From contig NZ_NSLC01000002.1 in the NCBI RefSeq assembly GCF_020144925.1, positions 372,001-436,000 on the forward strand: a stretch of 64,000 bases of DNA. Direction: 5' to 3'. Below the pieces are notes generated by a model that was not told the DNA's origin, ran no database searches, and was given only the letters and a program-made list of their open reading frames with translations. Source of the DNA: Afifella sp. IM 167. GTDB taxonomy: Bacteria > Pseudomonadota > Alphaproteobacteria > Rhizobiales > Afifellaceae. Below are positions 28,495 to 37,586 of this stretch, piece by piece (the stretch's first letter is position 1; each line of letters opens with the position of its first letter). The position numbers and the translations under genes were made by a program.

Positions 28495-29561
28495 CAGGCC
28501 GCCTCGCGCATCTCGGCCCCGGCACAGGGGCTGGCGGAGACGAAGATGGCGGCAAGTTCGCCACGCACCTTTGCCGGCGAGGCCTCGCGCATCATCTTCG
28601 CGCGCGCCGCCGCCAGCGAACGGTCGGCCTGAAGTCCATCGAGATACCAGCCGAGATGCTTGCGGGCGATCCTGACGCCCGGCACCGTCCCGTAATGGGC
28701 GAGGATCATGTCGTAGTGCTCCAGAACGAGCTCGCCCAGCCGGGCGCCCTTGGGGGCGGCAGCCGGCCTTTCGCCGACGAGGATGGCGCCGGCCTGCCCG
28801 GGCAGCCAAGGCTTTCCGTAGGCGCCACGCCCGATCATGACGCCGGCGGCGCCGGAAGCGGCGAGCATCGCCGGCGCATCTTCCGCGCGCGTGAGGTCAC
28901 CATTGGCAATGACGGGGATGTCGACGGCCTCCACCACGCGGCGGATGGCCGACCAATCCGCCCTGCCCTTGTAGAACTGGCAGCGGGTGCGCCCGTGCAC
29001 GCTCACCATTTGAACGCCGGCAGCCTGCGCGCGCCGCGCCAGTTCGGCGGCGTTGAGACTGGCATGGTCCCAGCCGAGCCGCATCTTCAGCGTTACCGGC
29101 ACGCTTGCATGTGCCACCGCCGCCTCAACGAGCCTCAGCGCCAGATCGAGGTCGCGCATCAGATGCGAGCCCGCAAAACCGCCCGTCACGCGCTTGGCCG
29201 GACAGCCCATATTGATGTCGATGATATCGGCGCCGGCTGCCTCCGCGACACGCACGCCCTCCGCCATCGCCTCTTCGTCGCGGGCGGCGAGCTGCACGAC
29301 ATGGACGGGCAGCCCCTCCCCTTCGGCCCGCAGCCGCGCCTCCTCGCTGCGCCGCTGCACAGCGTCGCACGCCACCATCTCGGAGAAGACGAGACCCGCC
29401 CCGAAGCGCGCCGCCAGCCGTCGGAACGGCAGGTCCGACACGCCGGACATGGGCGCCAGAAAACCGCGATTTGGAATCGACAGGCCGGCGAGCTTCAAGC
29501 TATCGGTGATGGTGTCGGCGTCGGGCAATGATGAAAAATCCGGCAAAAACTTTGCTGCCAA
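28494..29561 (-). CDS. dusB: tRNA dihydrouridine synthase DusB (NifR3)
   Basis: DusB reduces specific uridines in the tRNA D-loop with FMN and NADPH. The 355-residue product shows [37 protein letters not shown] with the catalytic Cys, [29 protein letters not shown] and [14 protein letters not shown]. It is the first gene of the dusB-ntrB-ntrC operon, historically nifR3-ntrB-ntrC. The TTG start at 29561 is uncertain; a later TTG near the codon for [12 protein letters not shown] would also fit family length. Confidence 0.95.
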   Translation of the reverse strand: MAAKFLPDFSSLPDADTITDSLKLAGLSIPNRGFLAPMSGVSDLPFRRLAARFGAGLVFSEMVACDAVQRRSEEARLRAEGEGLPVHVVQLAARDEEAMAEGVRVAEAAGADIIDINMGCPAKRVTGGFAGSHLMRDLDLALRLVEAAVAHASVPVTLKMRLGWDHASLNAAELARRAQAAGVQMVSVHGRTRCQFYKGRADWSAIRRVVEAVDIPVIANGDLTRAEDAPAMLAASGAAGVMIGRGAYGKPWLPGQAGAILVGERPAAAPKGARLGELVLEHYDMILAHYGTVPGVRIARKHLGWYLDGLQADRSLAAARAKMMREASPAKVRGELAAIFVSASPCAGAEMREAA

Positions 29562-29657
29562 CTATCTAATCAGATGTGTGGCGAGAGCAAGTGCGACAAG
29601 GGGATAAGCGCCGGCTGGGTAAACCGGCCTTGGGGGAATGGCAATGACCGGGGCAGC

Positions 29658-30839
29658 ATGACGGAAATGCGGAGCTATGCGGCGCTCATCGTCGCGGCGG
29701 GCAGCGGATCGCGCTCCGGCCTCTCCCTGCCGAAGCAATACGCGCGTCTCGGCGGCATGCCGGTGCTGCGAAGGACGCTGCTCGCCTTTTCGGCAAACCC
29801 GCTCGTGTCGTCGATCCTCTGCGTCATCCAGCCGGCCAACCGCGATCTCTACGAGGAAGCGGCCGAAGGCATCGACAAGCTCGGCGAGCCGGTCGCCGGC
29901 GGCGACAGCCGGCAGGCCTCCGTGCGCCTCGGCCTGGAGGCCCTCGCCGCGGACGCGCCCGATTACGTTCTCATCCACGACGCGGCCCGCTGTTTTGTTA
30001 CCCCGGACGTCATCGAGCGGGTCGTCGCCGCTCTCGACGAAAAGACCGGCGCCGTGCCCACCATTGCCGTTTCCGACACGCTCAAGCATGTCGAAGGCGG
30101 TCTCGTGACCGCCACGATCGACCGGGCGCGCTGCCGTGCCGTGCAGACGCCGCAGGCTTTTCCCTTCGCCCCCATCCTTGATGCCCATCGTGCGGTAAAG
30201 GATCGGAGCGACCTCACCGACGATGCGGCGGTCGCCGAGGCGGCAGGTCTCGCCGTCCGCTCCGTCGAGGGCGATGAAAGGAACGTCAAGCTGACCACCT
30301 CCGCCGACTTTTCCCGCGCTGAGCGCCTGCTTCAGGGCACGAGCGAAATCCGCACCGGCCAGGGCTACGATGTCCATGCCTTCTGTCCGGGCGACCATGT
30401 CACCCTGTGCGGCGTCGAGGTTCCGCATGAGCGCGCCCTCCTCGGCCATTCGGATGCCGATGTCGGCATGCACGCGCTGACGGACGCCCTCTACGGCGCC
30501 CTCGGCGAAGGCGATATCGGCCAGCATTTCCCGCCGAGCGACCCGCAATGGAAGGGCGCCGCCTCGGAAATCTTCCTGCGCGCCGCGGCCGAGCGCGTCG
30601 CCGCGCGCGGCGGGCGGATCATCAACGCCGACGTCACGCTCGTCTGCGAGGCGCCGAAGATCGGCCCGCACCGCGCCGCGATGGGCGAGCGCCTCGCCGC
30701 CATCCTCGGCATCTCGCCCGGCCGCGTGAACGTCAAGGCGACGACGAGCGAGAAGCTAGGCTTCACCGGCAGGAGCGAGGGCATTGCGAGCCTGGCGACG
30801 GCGAGCGTCGCGCTACCGGGAGAAGACGATGGCGCCTGA
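29658..30839 (+). CDS. ispDF: Bifunctional IspD/IspF (MEP pathway)
   Basis: A fusion of 2-C-methyl-D-erythritol 4-phosphate cytidylyltransferase (IspD) and 2-C-methyl-D-erythritol 2,4-cyclodiphosphate synthase (IspF), two steps of isoprenoid precursor synthesis. In the 393 residues, IspD (about 1-230) has the CTP-binding [16 protein letters not shown] and [13 protein letters not shown]; IspF (about 233-393) has [43 protein letters not shown] and [18 protein letters not shown]. The fusion is standard in alphaproteobacteria. ATG 29658 gives the IspD N-terminus; upstream in-frame codons do not resemble the family. Its end overlaps cinA by 11 bases. Confidence 0.96.
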   Translation: MTEMRSYAALIVAAGSGSRSGLSLPKQYARLGGMPVLRRTLLAFSANPLVSSILCVIQPANRDLYEEAAEGIDKLGEPVAGGDSRQASVRLGLEALAADAPDYVLIHDAARCFVTPDVIERVVAALDEKTGAVPTIAVSDTLKHVEGGLVTATIDRARCRAVQTPQAFPFAPILDAHRAVKDRSDLTDDAAVAEAAGLAVRSVEGDERNVKLTTSADFSRAERLLQGTSEIRTGQGYDVHAFCPGDHVTLCGVEVPHERALLGHSDADVGMHALTDALYGALGEGDIGQHFPPSDPQWKGAASEIFLRAAAERVAARGGRIINADVTLVCEAPKIGPHRAAMGERLAAILGISPGRVNVKATTSEKLGFTGRSEGIASLATASVALPGEDDGA

Positions 30840-31335
30840 GAGCTCGTTCCAGGCGCGCGCCGCCTCGCTGCTCGACATCTGCCGTCAGCGCGGCCTGATG
30901 ATCGCCACGGCCGAATCCTGCACCGGCGGCGGCCTTGCGGCCGTGCTGACGGAGATCGCCGGATCCTCCGAGGTCTTCGAGCGCGGCTTCGTCACCTATT
31001 CCAACGCCGCCAAGATGGAGCTTCTCGGCGTGCCGGCGGAGATGATCGAGCGGCACGGTGCCGTCAGTACGGAAGTGGCGCGCGCCATGGCCGAGGGAGC
31101 GCTCGCGCATTCGCACGCCGGCCTCTCCCTCTCCATCACGGGTGTCGCCGGCCCCGGCGGCGGCACGGCGGCAAAGCCGGTCGGCCTCGTCTGCTTTGCA
31201 GCGGCCCTCAGGAGCGGAACCGTGATCGACGTGGAAAAGCGCTTCGATGCCGCGCTCGGACGCACCGGCATCCGCCGCGAAAGCGTCGCGACCGCGCTCG
31301 ACATGCTGGCCGGGCTCGCGCGCAAGGCCGGATAA
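30829..31335 (+). CDS. CinA family protein (nicotinamide-nucleotide amidase)
   Basis: A stand-alone C-terminal CinA domain of 168 residues, the module known to deamidate nicotinamide mononucleotide in pyridine-nucleotide recycling. Family motifs are [36 protein letters not shown]-like [17 protein letters not shown], and [21 protein letters not shown]. The N-terminal molybdopterin-like domain of full CinA is absent, as usual for the gene after ispDF. Start ATG 30829 has GGGAGA upstream and lies inside the ispDF end, indicating coupling. Confidence 0.93.
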   Translation: MAPESSFQARAASLLDICRQRGLMIATAESCTGGGLAAVLTEIAGSSEVFERGFVTYSNAAKMELLGVPAEMIERHGAVSTEVARAMAEGALAHSHAGLSLSITGVAGPGGGTAAKPVGLVCFAAALRSGTVIDVEKRFDAALGRTGIRRESVATALDMLAGLARKAG

Positions 31336-31353
31336 AGCGGCACTGAAAATGGG

Positions 31354-31827
31354 TCAGGCGCGCGTCGGCGCCACGCCTTCACGCCCGTAGAGCGTGTCGG
31401 CGCGCCGTTCGAAGGACGAAGCGAAAGTGCGAAAGACCCGGTCGAACATCGCTCCCATCACGGCGGCGAGCGTGCGGCTCTTGAACTCGTAGTCGATGTA
31501 GAAATGGATCTTCGACTGGCTCTCTCCGAGCGGCTCGAAGTTCCAGACATTCTCCATCGTGCGGAACGGCCCGTCGAGATAGTCCGCGCGGATGGAAAGA
31601 TCCTGCCGGTCGAGCGTCACCTTGGAGGTGAAGGTCTCGCGCAGCATCTTGTAGCCGACGGTCATGTCGGCGACGAGGATCGTCCTGCCCTCGATCTGCT
31701 TGCGCCCGCGCACGTGCAGCCTTTCGCAGAACGGCACGAATTCGGGATACTTTTCCACATCGGCGACGAGATCGAACATCTCGGTCGCGGAATGCTCAAC
31801 GATGCGGGACGTCTCGTGATGGTGCAT
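31354..31827 (-). CDS. Type II toxin-antitoxin RatA / COQ10-like START-domain protein
   Basis: A 157-residue polyketide-cyclase/START-like protein. The N-terminus HETSRIVEHSATEMFDLVAD, VEKYPEFVPFCERLHV, and the C-terminal YEFKSRTLAAVMGAMFD are typical of the COQ10/RatA family. Mitochondrial COQ10 binds ubiquinone; E. coli RatA was reported to affect ribosome association. Given alphaproteobacterial origin and location after lipA, a quinone-binding role is at least as likely as a toxin role. Its start is 11 bases after the lipA stop, and it converges on cinA. Confidence 0.88.
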   Translation of the reverse strand: MHHHETSRIVEHSATEMFDLVADVEKYPEFVPFCERLHVRGRKQIEGRTILVADMTVGYKMLRETFTSKVTLDRQDLSIRADYLDGPFRTMENVWNFEPLGESQSKIHFYIDYEFKSRTLAAVMGAMFDRVFRTFASSFERRADTLYGREGVAPTRA

Positions 31828-31838
31828 GCGGATGGGGC

Positions 31839-32843
31839 TCAGTCGCTCAGCGCGGCGCGCGCCTTGCGCAGACGCTCGAAATCCTCGCCTGCATGGTGCG
31901 ACGAGCGCGTCAGCGGGCTCGCCGAGACCAGCAGGAAGCCCTTCGCATAGGCGATCGCCTCATAGTTCTTGAAAGCTTCGGGCGTCACGAAATCCTTCAC
32001 CGGGTGGTGCTTTCGCGAGGGCTGCAGGTACTGGCCGATGGTCAGGAAATCAACCTCAGCGGTTCTGAGGTCGTCCATCAGCTGAAGCACCTCGTTCCGC
32101 TCCTCGCCGAGACCGACCATGATGCCGGACTTGGTGAACATCTGCGGATCGAGTTCCTTCACGCGCTGCAGGAGCCGCAGCGAATGGAAGTATCGAGCCC
32201 CCGGCCGAACGGTGAGATAGAGCGCCGGAACGGTCTCCAAGTTGTGGTTGAAGACGTCCGGCTGCGCTTCCACCACCGTCTCCAGCGCGCCCTTCTTGCG
32301 CAGGAAGTCGGGCGTCAGAACCTCCACCGTGGTCTCCGGCGTGGTCGCCCTCAGCGCCTTGATGACCGCGGCAAAATGCGACGCGCCGCCATCGGCAAGG
32401 TCGTCCCGGTCGACGGAGGTCACGACGACATGCGTCAGCCCCATCTGCGCGACGGCATCGGCAAGGTGCTGCGGCTCATCGGGATCGACGGGTCCCGGCA
32501 TGCCGGTGCGCACGTTGCAGAAGGCGCAGGCGCGCGTGCAGGTGTCGCCCAGGATCATGAAGGAGGCGTGCTTCTTCTCCCAGCACTCTCCCATGTTGGG
32601 ACAACCCGCTTCCTCGCAGACCGTGACCAGCTTGCCGGAACGCACGATCTCCGCCGTGTCGCGATAGCCGCGCGAGACCGGCGCTTTGACGCGAATCCAG
32701 GCGGGCTTGCGCTGGATCGGCTGATCCGGCCGGCGCGCCTTCTCCGGATGGCGGGGCCGCGCCGCAAGCTCCGGCCGGCTCTCTGTCATCACCTCCGCGG
32801 CGCTACTTCCGGAAGGCTCGATTGTGTTGATGAGCGTGACCAA
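31839..32843 (-). CDS. lipA: Lipoyl synthase
   Basis: LipA inserts two sulfurs into octanoyl groups on lipoyl domains, using radical SAM chemistry. The 334 residues have the auxiliary cluster motif [12 protein letters not shown], the radical SAM motif CTRACAFC, and a C-terminal RSSHHAGE carrying the conserved serine ligand. Length fits the family. It lies in a minus-strand set lpdA - GlsB-like - lipA - COQ10-like, sensible because LpdA serves lipoyl-dependent dehydrogenases. The N-terminal about 35 residues are variable, so the exact start is less certain. Confidence 0.97.
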   Translation of the reverse strand: MVTLINTIEPSGSSAAEVMTESRPELAARPRHPEKARRPDQPIQRKPAWIRVKAPVSRGYRDTAEIVRSGKLVTVCEEAGCPNMGECWEKKHASFMILGDTCTRACAFCNVRTGMPGPVDPDEPQHLADAVAQMGLTHVVVTSVDRDDLADGGASHFAAVIKALRATTPETTVEVLTPDFLRKKGALETVVEAQPDVFNHNLETVPALYLTVRPGARYFHSLRLLQRVKELDPQMFTKSGIMVGLGEERNEVLQLMDDLRTAEVDFLTIGQYLQPSRKHHPVKDFVTPEAFKNYEAIAYAKGFLLVSASPLTRSSHHAGEDFERLRKARAALSD

Positions 32844-32852
32844 GGGCTACTT

Positions 32853-33107
32853 TCAGCTGCGCCCGCGAATGGCGCGATAGAGGAAGATGAGAATGCAGGC
32901 GCCGACGATCGCGACAACCAGCTGGGCGTACCACACCGGCTGCGTCATGATTCCGAGGAGACCCAGCACCCAGTTGAGAGCGAGCGCGCCGACAATGCCG
33001 AGCACGATGTTGGTGAGCAGGCCGTGATCGGCCCGCATGAGCTTCTCGGCAATCCAGCCCGCCAGGCCGCCGAGGATGATGGACATCAAAATTCCCATGC
33101 CGTTCAT
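32853..33107 (-). CDS. GlsB/YeaQ/YmgE family stress-response membrane protein
   Basis: An 84-residue protein with three hydrophobic segments and the family's glycine-rich start: MGILMSIILGGLAGWIAEKL, then VLGIVGALALNWVLGLLGI and YAQLVVAIVGACILIFLY. Members are called transglycosylase-associated on historical grounds; function is not known. It lies between lpdA and lipA, 9 bases from lipA, a position seen in many rhizobia. Confidence 0.9.
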   Translation of the reverse strand: MNGMGILMSIILGGLAGWIAEKLMRADHGLLTNIVLGIVGALALNWVLGLLGIMTQPVWYAQLVVAIVGACILIFLYRAIRGRS

Positions 33108-33157
33108 GGTTCAGCTCCCCTCATTGTTGCCGTCCGAGCCCGCCCCGGGCCCGAGCT

Positions 33158-34594
33158 TCATACGTGGATAACGCGTCCATACGCGTCAAGCACGCTCTCG
33201 TGCATCATCTCTGAGAGCGTGGGATGCGGGAAGACCGAGTGCATCAGCTCTTCCTCGGTCGTCTCCAGGTTCATGGCGATCACGAAGCCCTGGATGAGTT
33301 CCGTCACCTCTGCGCCGATCATGTGCGCGCCGAGGAGTTCGCCGGTCTTGGCGTCGAAGATGGTCTTGACGAGGCCGTCGGGCTCGCCGAGCGCGATTGC
33401 CTTGCCGTTGCCGATGAAGGGAAAACGTCCGACGCGAATCTCGCGCCCCGTCTCCTTCGCCTTCTTCTCCGTCAGGCCGACCGAGGCGACCTGCGGCTGG
33501 CAATAGGTGCAGCCCGGAATCTTCAGCTTGTCGATCGGATGCGGCTTCAGCCCCTTGATGGCTTCCACGCAGACGACGCCCTCATGCTCGGCCTTGTGGG
33601 CAAGCATCGGCGGGCCGGAGACGTCGCCGATGGCATAGACGCCTTCCACGTTCGTCTTGCCGTACGCGTCGGTGACGATGAGACCGCGCTCCGTCTTTAC
33701 TCCGAGCTTGTCGAGGCCGAGGCCCTCTACGTTGCCGACGACGCCGACGGCGGAAATGACCCGCTCGAAGGTCTTCTTAACCGCCTTGCCGTCCTTGGTT
33801 TCGATGGTCGCGGTGACCTCGTCCTTGCCCTTCTCCACCTTGGTGATCTTCGCCTCGGTGTGGATCGTGATCCCCTGCTTTTCAAAGCGCTTGCGCGCCA
33901 GTTGGGCGATCTCGGCATCCTCGACGGGCAGGATCTGCGGCAGCACCTCCACGACCGTCACTTCCGATCCGAGGAAGCGGTAGAAGGAGGCGAACTCGAT
34001 ACCGATCGCGCCAGAACCGATGACGAGCAGCGACTTCGGCAGCTTTTCAGGCACCATCGCCTCGAAATAGGTCCAGACCAGCTTCTTGTCGGGCTCGATG
34101 CCAGGCAGCGTCCGCGGCTTCGTGCCGGTCGTGACGATGATGTGCTTGGCCGAATAGGTCCCCTCCCCCTTGGCGCCCTTCGGCGCGGGAGACTTCGACG
34201 GCGAGACGGCGACCTCGCCCTTGCCGGAAAGCTTCGCCCAGCCCCAGATCACATCGACCTTGTTCTTCTTCAGAAGGAAGCCGACGCCCTGGCTGAGCTG
34301 ACCGGCAACGCCCCGCGAGCGCTTGACGATAGCCTCGATATCAAAGCCGACATTGTCGGCGGAAAGGCCGTAATCCTTGGCATTCTGCATGTAGTGGAAG
34401 ATCTCGGCCGAGCGCAGCAGCGCCTTCGTCGGGATGCAGCCCCAATTGAGGCAGATGCCCCCGAGATGGCTTGCCTCCACCACCGCTGTCTTGAAGCCGA
34501 GCTGCGCGGCGCGGATCGCCGTCACATACCCGCCGGGGCCCGCGCCGATGACGATCACGTCATAGGCGTTATCGCTTGAATTCTTCTCGGCCAT
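33158..34594 (-). CDS. lpdA: Dihydrolipoyl dehydrogenase (E3)
   Basis: The FAD/NAD flavoprotein that reoxidises dihydrolipoyl groups in 2-oxoacid dehydrogenase complexes. The 478-residue product shows DVIVIGAGPGGYVTAIRAAQ, the redox-active disulfide GGICLNWGCIPTKALL, the NAD-binding VIGSGAIGIEFASFY, and the catalytic His-Glu pair in VFPHPTLSEMMHESV. The internal lysine-rich stretch near residue 140 (SPSKSPAPKGAKGEG) is a common insertion in rhizobial E3. Start ATG 34594 has GAGG upstream and gives the normal N-terminus. The pdhABC genes that often precede it are absent here. Confidence 0.97.
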   Translation of the reverse strand: MAEKNSSDNAYDVIVIGAGPGGYVTAIRAAQLGFKTAVVEASHLGGICLNWGCIPTKALLRSAEIFHYMQNAKDYGLSADNVGFDIEAIVKRSRGVAGQLSQGVGFLLKKNKVDVIWGWAKLSGKGEVAVSPSKSPAPKGAKGEGTYSAKHIIVTTGTKPRTLPGIEPDKKLVWTYFEAMVPEKLPKSLLVIGSGAIGIEFASFYRFLGSEVTVVEVLPQILPVEDAEIAQLARKRFEKQGITIHTEAKITKVEKGKDEVTATIETKDGKAVKKTFERVISAVGVVGNVEGLGLDKLGVKTERGLIVTDAYGKTNVEGVYAIGDVSGPPMLAHKAEHEGVVCVEAIKGLKPHPIDKLKIPGCTYCQPQVASVGLTEKKAKETGREIRVGRFPFIGNGKAIALGEPDGLVKTIFDAKTGELLGAHMIGAEVTELIQGFVIAMNLETTEEELMHSVFPHPTLSEMMHESVLDAYGRVIHV

Positions 34595-34688
34595 TCTGCC
34601 TCGCGCTCTGCCGTTCGGGGCCGGCACGAAGGGCGCACCGGCAAGTGAGGCCGCACCCTAGCGGTCCCGCCCGTCCGATCAAGCACAA

Positions 34689-34722
34689 GGGCGGCGGAGG
34701 CTGCCATGCACTTCCGCCGCCC
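34689..34722 (-). terminator. Rho-independent terminator after the glucose dehydrogenase gene
   Basis: A 10-base stem, GGGCGGCGGA at 34689-34698 and TCCGCCGCCC at 34713-34722, with a 14-base loop. It lies 17 bases beyond the gcd stop on its strand and is followed, in minus-strand direction, by the T-rich TTGTGCTT. Confidence 0.65.
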
Positions 34723-34739
34723 ATGGCCGTTTCGGCCGA

Positions 34740-37466
34740 TCAGCTGTCGGGCAATGCATAGGCGATGATGGAATCGCCCGTCTTCGTGCCGAGCGAGCCA
34801 TGCCCACCCGCAACGACGAGAAGATACTGCTTGCCGTCGACAGCATAGGTCATGGGCGTCGCCTGCCCGCCCGCGGGCAGCCGGCTTTGCCACAGCTTCC
34901 TGCCGGTCGTGGCATCGAAGGCGCGCACGTAATAGTCGAGCGTGCCGGAAATGAAGGCGAGGTTGCCGCCCGTCAGGACCGGCCCGCCAAGGTCTGGAAC
35001 GCCCATGTTGAAAGGCACCGGTACGGGCGCGCGGTCCCGCACCGTGCCGTTCTGATGCATGTAGGCGATCTCGCCGGTGGTCAGATCCGCGCCCGCGACA
35101 TAGCCCCAGGGCGGGGCCTGGCACGGAAGGCCGACCGGCGAGGTGAAGGGCTTCAGCACCGCCGCATAGGGGGCGCCGTAATTCTCGTTCAGCCCCGGCT
35201 TGCCATCCGAAACATAGTTCTTTTCGTCATTTTCGCGCGGGATCAGGCGCGAGATGAAGGCAAGATAGGAGGGCGTTCCGAACATGATGCCCCGCTCCGG
35301 ATCGACGGCGATGCCGCCCCAGTTGAAGGCGCCGAAATTGCCTGGATGGACCAGGCTGCCGTTGACCGAAGGCGGCGTGAAGCGACCCTCCCAGCGGTAC
35401 TGCTTGAACCGGATTCGGCAGACCAGCTGGTCGAACATCGTTGCACCCCACATGTCGCGCTCTTCCAGAAGAGGCGGCTTGAAGGAGAGAGCCGAGGTCG
35501 GCTGAGTTTCCGACACGGTATCGCCTTGTGCGGCACCTTGGGGGGCAGGCTCCTCCGTGACCGGCAGGATCGGCTCGCCGGTCTCCCGGTTGAGGACGTA
35601 AATGTCTGCCTGTTTGGTGGCCTGGACGATCGCCGGCACCGTCTCCCCATCGATATTGAGGTCGATCAGCGCGGGCTGGGAAGGTACGTCCATGTCCCAG
35701 AGGTCGTGATGAACGGTCTGGAACACCCATCTCAGCTTGCCCGTCGCAATGTCGAGCGCGACGATCGAGGAAGAGAACCGTTCCGTCTCGGGCGTGCGGT
35801 TGCCGCCGAACTGGTCGGGAGGCGCATTGCCGAGCGGCACGTAGACGAGGCCGAAATCGGGATCGGCGCTCATCGTTGTCCAGGAATTGGGTGAGTTCGC
35901 CGTGTAGGTCTCGTCATCTGGGATCGGCGTCGTCTCGTCCGGATCGCCCGAATCCCAGTTCCAGAGAAGATCGCCCGTATCCACGTCGTAGCCCCGGATG
36001 ACACCGGAAGGCTCGGTCGTGGAGACGTTGTCGTTGACCGACCCGCCAACGATGATGACACCGCGGGCGATCGTGGGCGCTGAAGTCGAATAGTAGAAGC
36101 CCTGCTGCGTGTAGGGCATGTTCTTCCACAGATCGACATGGCCGCCATTGGCGAAGCTCTCGCAGACTATGCCGGTCTCGGCATTGAGGGCGATCAGGCG
36201 CGCATCGGCGGTCGGCAGGTAGATGCGGCGCGGGCATTCTTCCTGCATCGCGGCGGCCTTACGTTCCGATTCGCTCAGCTCCGGCTCGGCCGGCACGCTC
36301 GTCGCCGGCGCGGCCTGGTCGGCAGCGGGGGGCGTCTCTCCGCCTTGCGCGAGGTTGGGTTCGCCGACCGGTGACGGTGCCGACGGAATCGCCGATTCGG
36401 CAGCCGGAAGCTCTGCCTCCTGTGCCGTGCCGCTCTCGGCCATCACCTCGGATTCAGCCGATGCATCCGGCGTCTGCGCGGTTGACGGCGCGGACTGTGC
36501 GGCACTTTCCGTGCTCTCCGCCTGCCCGGCATCGGAGGGCGCGGCGCTTTCGGCCGAGGTAGATTCGGAGACCGCGGTCCCGGTACCCTCGCCGTTTTCG
36601 CCGCCGGTCACGCTCGCCGCGGAAGCCACTTCCTCCGGCACCTGGTAATAGGAAACGCCCCGGCAGGTCTGATGCTGGCGGCTGATATCCTCGCCGACCT
36701 TGGGGTCGAAGCGCCACTTCTCCTCGCCGGTCTTCGCATCGAGGGCGATCGCGAGATTATGCGGCGTGCAAAGATAGATGGTGTCGCCGATCTTGAGCGG
36801 CGTCACCTCGTAGGTCGTTTCGTTCGGGTCGCCTTCGCGCTTGGTGTCGCCTGTGTGATATTCCCAGGCGACCTCAAGCTGGTTGACGTTGTCGGAGTTG
36901 ATCTCGGCGAGCGGCGAGTAGGTCTGGCCGTATTCGGTACGTCCGTAGGCCGGCCAGTCTTCGTCCGGCACGTCCGGCCCTTCCCCGGCCGGCCCCTCCG
37001 CGGCATTCGCCACCCTTTCCGTCGGCAGCGAACCAGCGATGTCGTTGGAGGGCGTCCACAGCGCATAGGCCGCGACACAGAACGCAAAGACCAGCGACAC
37101 GGCGAGCGGGATGCCGGCGCCCCGCCAGGGGGCGGGCTTCGTCTCACCGTAGCGCACCAGGGGGCGGGTGACGAACGGCAGCATCAGCCACAGGCCGATC
37201 AGGACGACGATGTCGCCGCGGGGAGCGAGCTGCCACCAGTCGAACCCGACTTCCCAGATGGCCCAGATGAGCGAGCCGAAAATGACGGCCGCATAGACCC
37301 AAAGCGCCGCGACATTGCGCTTGAACAGGAGATAGCCGGTGAGAAGAAAGCCAAACGAAACAATGAGATAATACCAGGAGCCGCCGACCGCGATAAGCCA
37401 GGCGCCCCCGATGGCGAGCACTAATCCCAATAAAGCAATGATGATGCCGGTGATCGTCGCGGCCAA
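34740..37466 (-). CDS. gcd: Membrane-bound PQQ-dependent glucose/quinate-type dehydrogenase
   Basis: A quinoprotein that oxidises glucose (or quinate/related polyols) in the periplasm and passes electrons to ubiquinone. Five membrane helices fill residues 1-140; the beta-propeller follows, beginning EDWPAYGRTEYGQTYSPLAE. Key segments are HHDLWDMDVPSQP (about 586-598), QATKQADIYVLNRETGEP with the PQQ-contacting Lys, and GGHGSLGTKTGD near the end. At 908 residues it exceeds E. coli Gcd (796), mainly because of an acidic Ala/Ser/Glu/Pro-rich insertion at about 277-401, between TCRGVSYY and CPRRIYLPT. Start TTG 37466 has GGAGG 5-6 bases upstream. No PQQ genes are in the window. Substrate is inferred. 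Confidence 0.9.
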   Translation of the reverse strand: MAATITGIIIALLGLVLAIGGAWLIAVGGSWYYLIVSFGFLLTGYLLFKRNVAALWVYAAVIFGSLIWAIWEVGFDWWQLAPRGDIVVLIGLWLMLPFVTRPLVRYGETKPAPWRGAGIPLAVSLVFAFCVAAYALWTPSNDIAGSLPTERVANAAEGPAGEGPDVPDEDWPAYGRTEYGQTYSPLAEINSDNVNQLEVAWEYHTGDTKREGDPNETTYEVTPLKIGDTIYLCTPHNLAIALDAKTGEEKWRFDPKVGEDISRQHQTCRGVSYYQVPEEVASAASVTGGENGEGTGTAVSESTSAESAAPSDAGQAESTESAAQSAPSTAQTPDASAESEVMAESGTAQEAELPAAESAIPSAPSPVGEPNLAQGGETPPAADQAAPATSVPAEPELSESERKAAAMQEECPRRIYLPTADARLIALNAETGIVCESFANGGHVDLWKNMPYTQQGFYYSTSAPTIARGVIIVGGSVNDNVSTTEPSGVIRGYDVDTGDLLWNWDSGDPDETTPIPDDETYTANSPNSWTTMSADPDFGLVYVPLGNAPPDQFGGNRTPETERFSSSIVALDIATGKLRWVFQTVHHDLWDMDVPSQPALIDLNIDGETVPAIVQATKQADIYVLNRETGEPILPVTEEPAPQGAAQGDTVSETQPTSALSFKPPLLEERDMWGATMFDQLVCRIRFKQYRWEGRFTPPSVNGSLVHPGNFGAFNWGGIAVDPERGIMFGTPSYLAFISRLIPRENDEKNYVSDGKPGLNENYGAPYAAVLKPFTSPVGLPCQAPPWGYVAGADLTTGEIAYMHQNGTVRDRAPVPVPFNMGVPDLGGPVLTGGNLAFISGTLDYYVRAFDATTGRKLWQSRLPAGGQATPMTYAVDGKQYLLVVAGGHGSLGTKTGDSIIAYALPDS

Positions 37467-37480
37467 GGGTGCCTCCTGTC

Positions 37481-37495
37481 GGTGATATGCTCACC
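37481..37495. promoter_or_regulatory. Inverted repeat in the gcd leader
   Basis: GGTGA-N5-TCACC at 37481-37495 lies 15 bases upstream of the gcd TTG start, just before its GGAGG. It could be an operator or a small leader hairpin affecting initiation; nothing in the sequence decides. Confidence 0.3.
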
Positions 37496-37586
37496 AACAC
37501 GGAAAGCCGGCTTCGGTTTCGTCAAAGGCCGCGCAGATCCGCGATTGTTCGGGCGATGGCGGCCCCACCCGCCCACCGAGCCCGGC

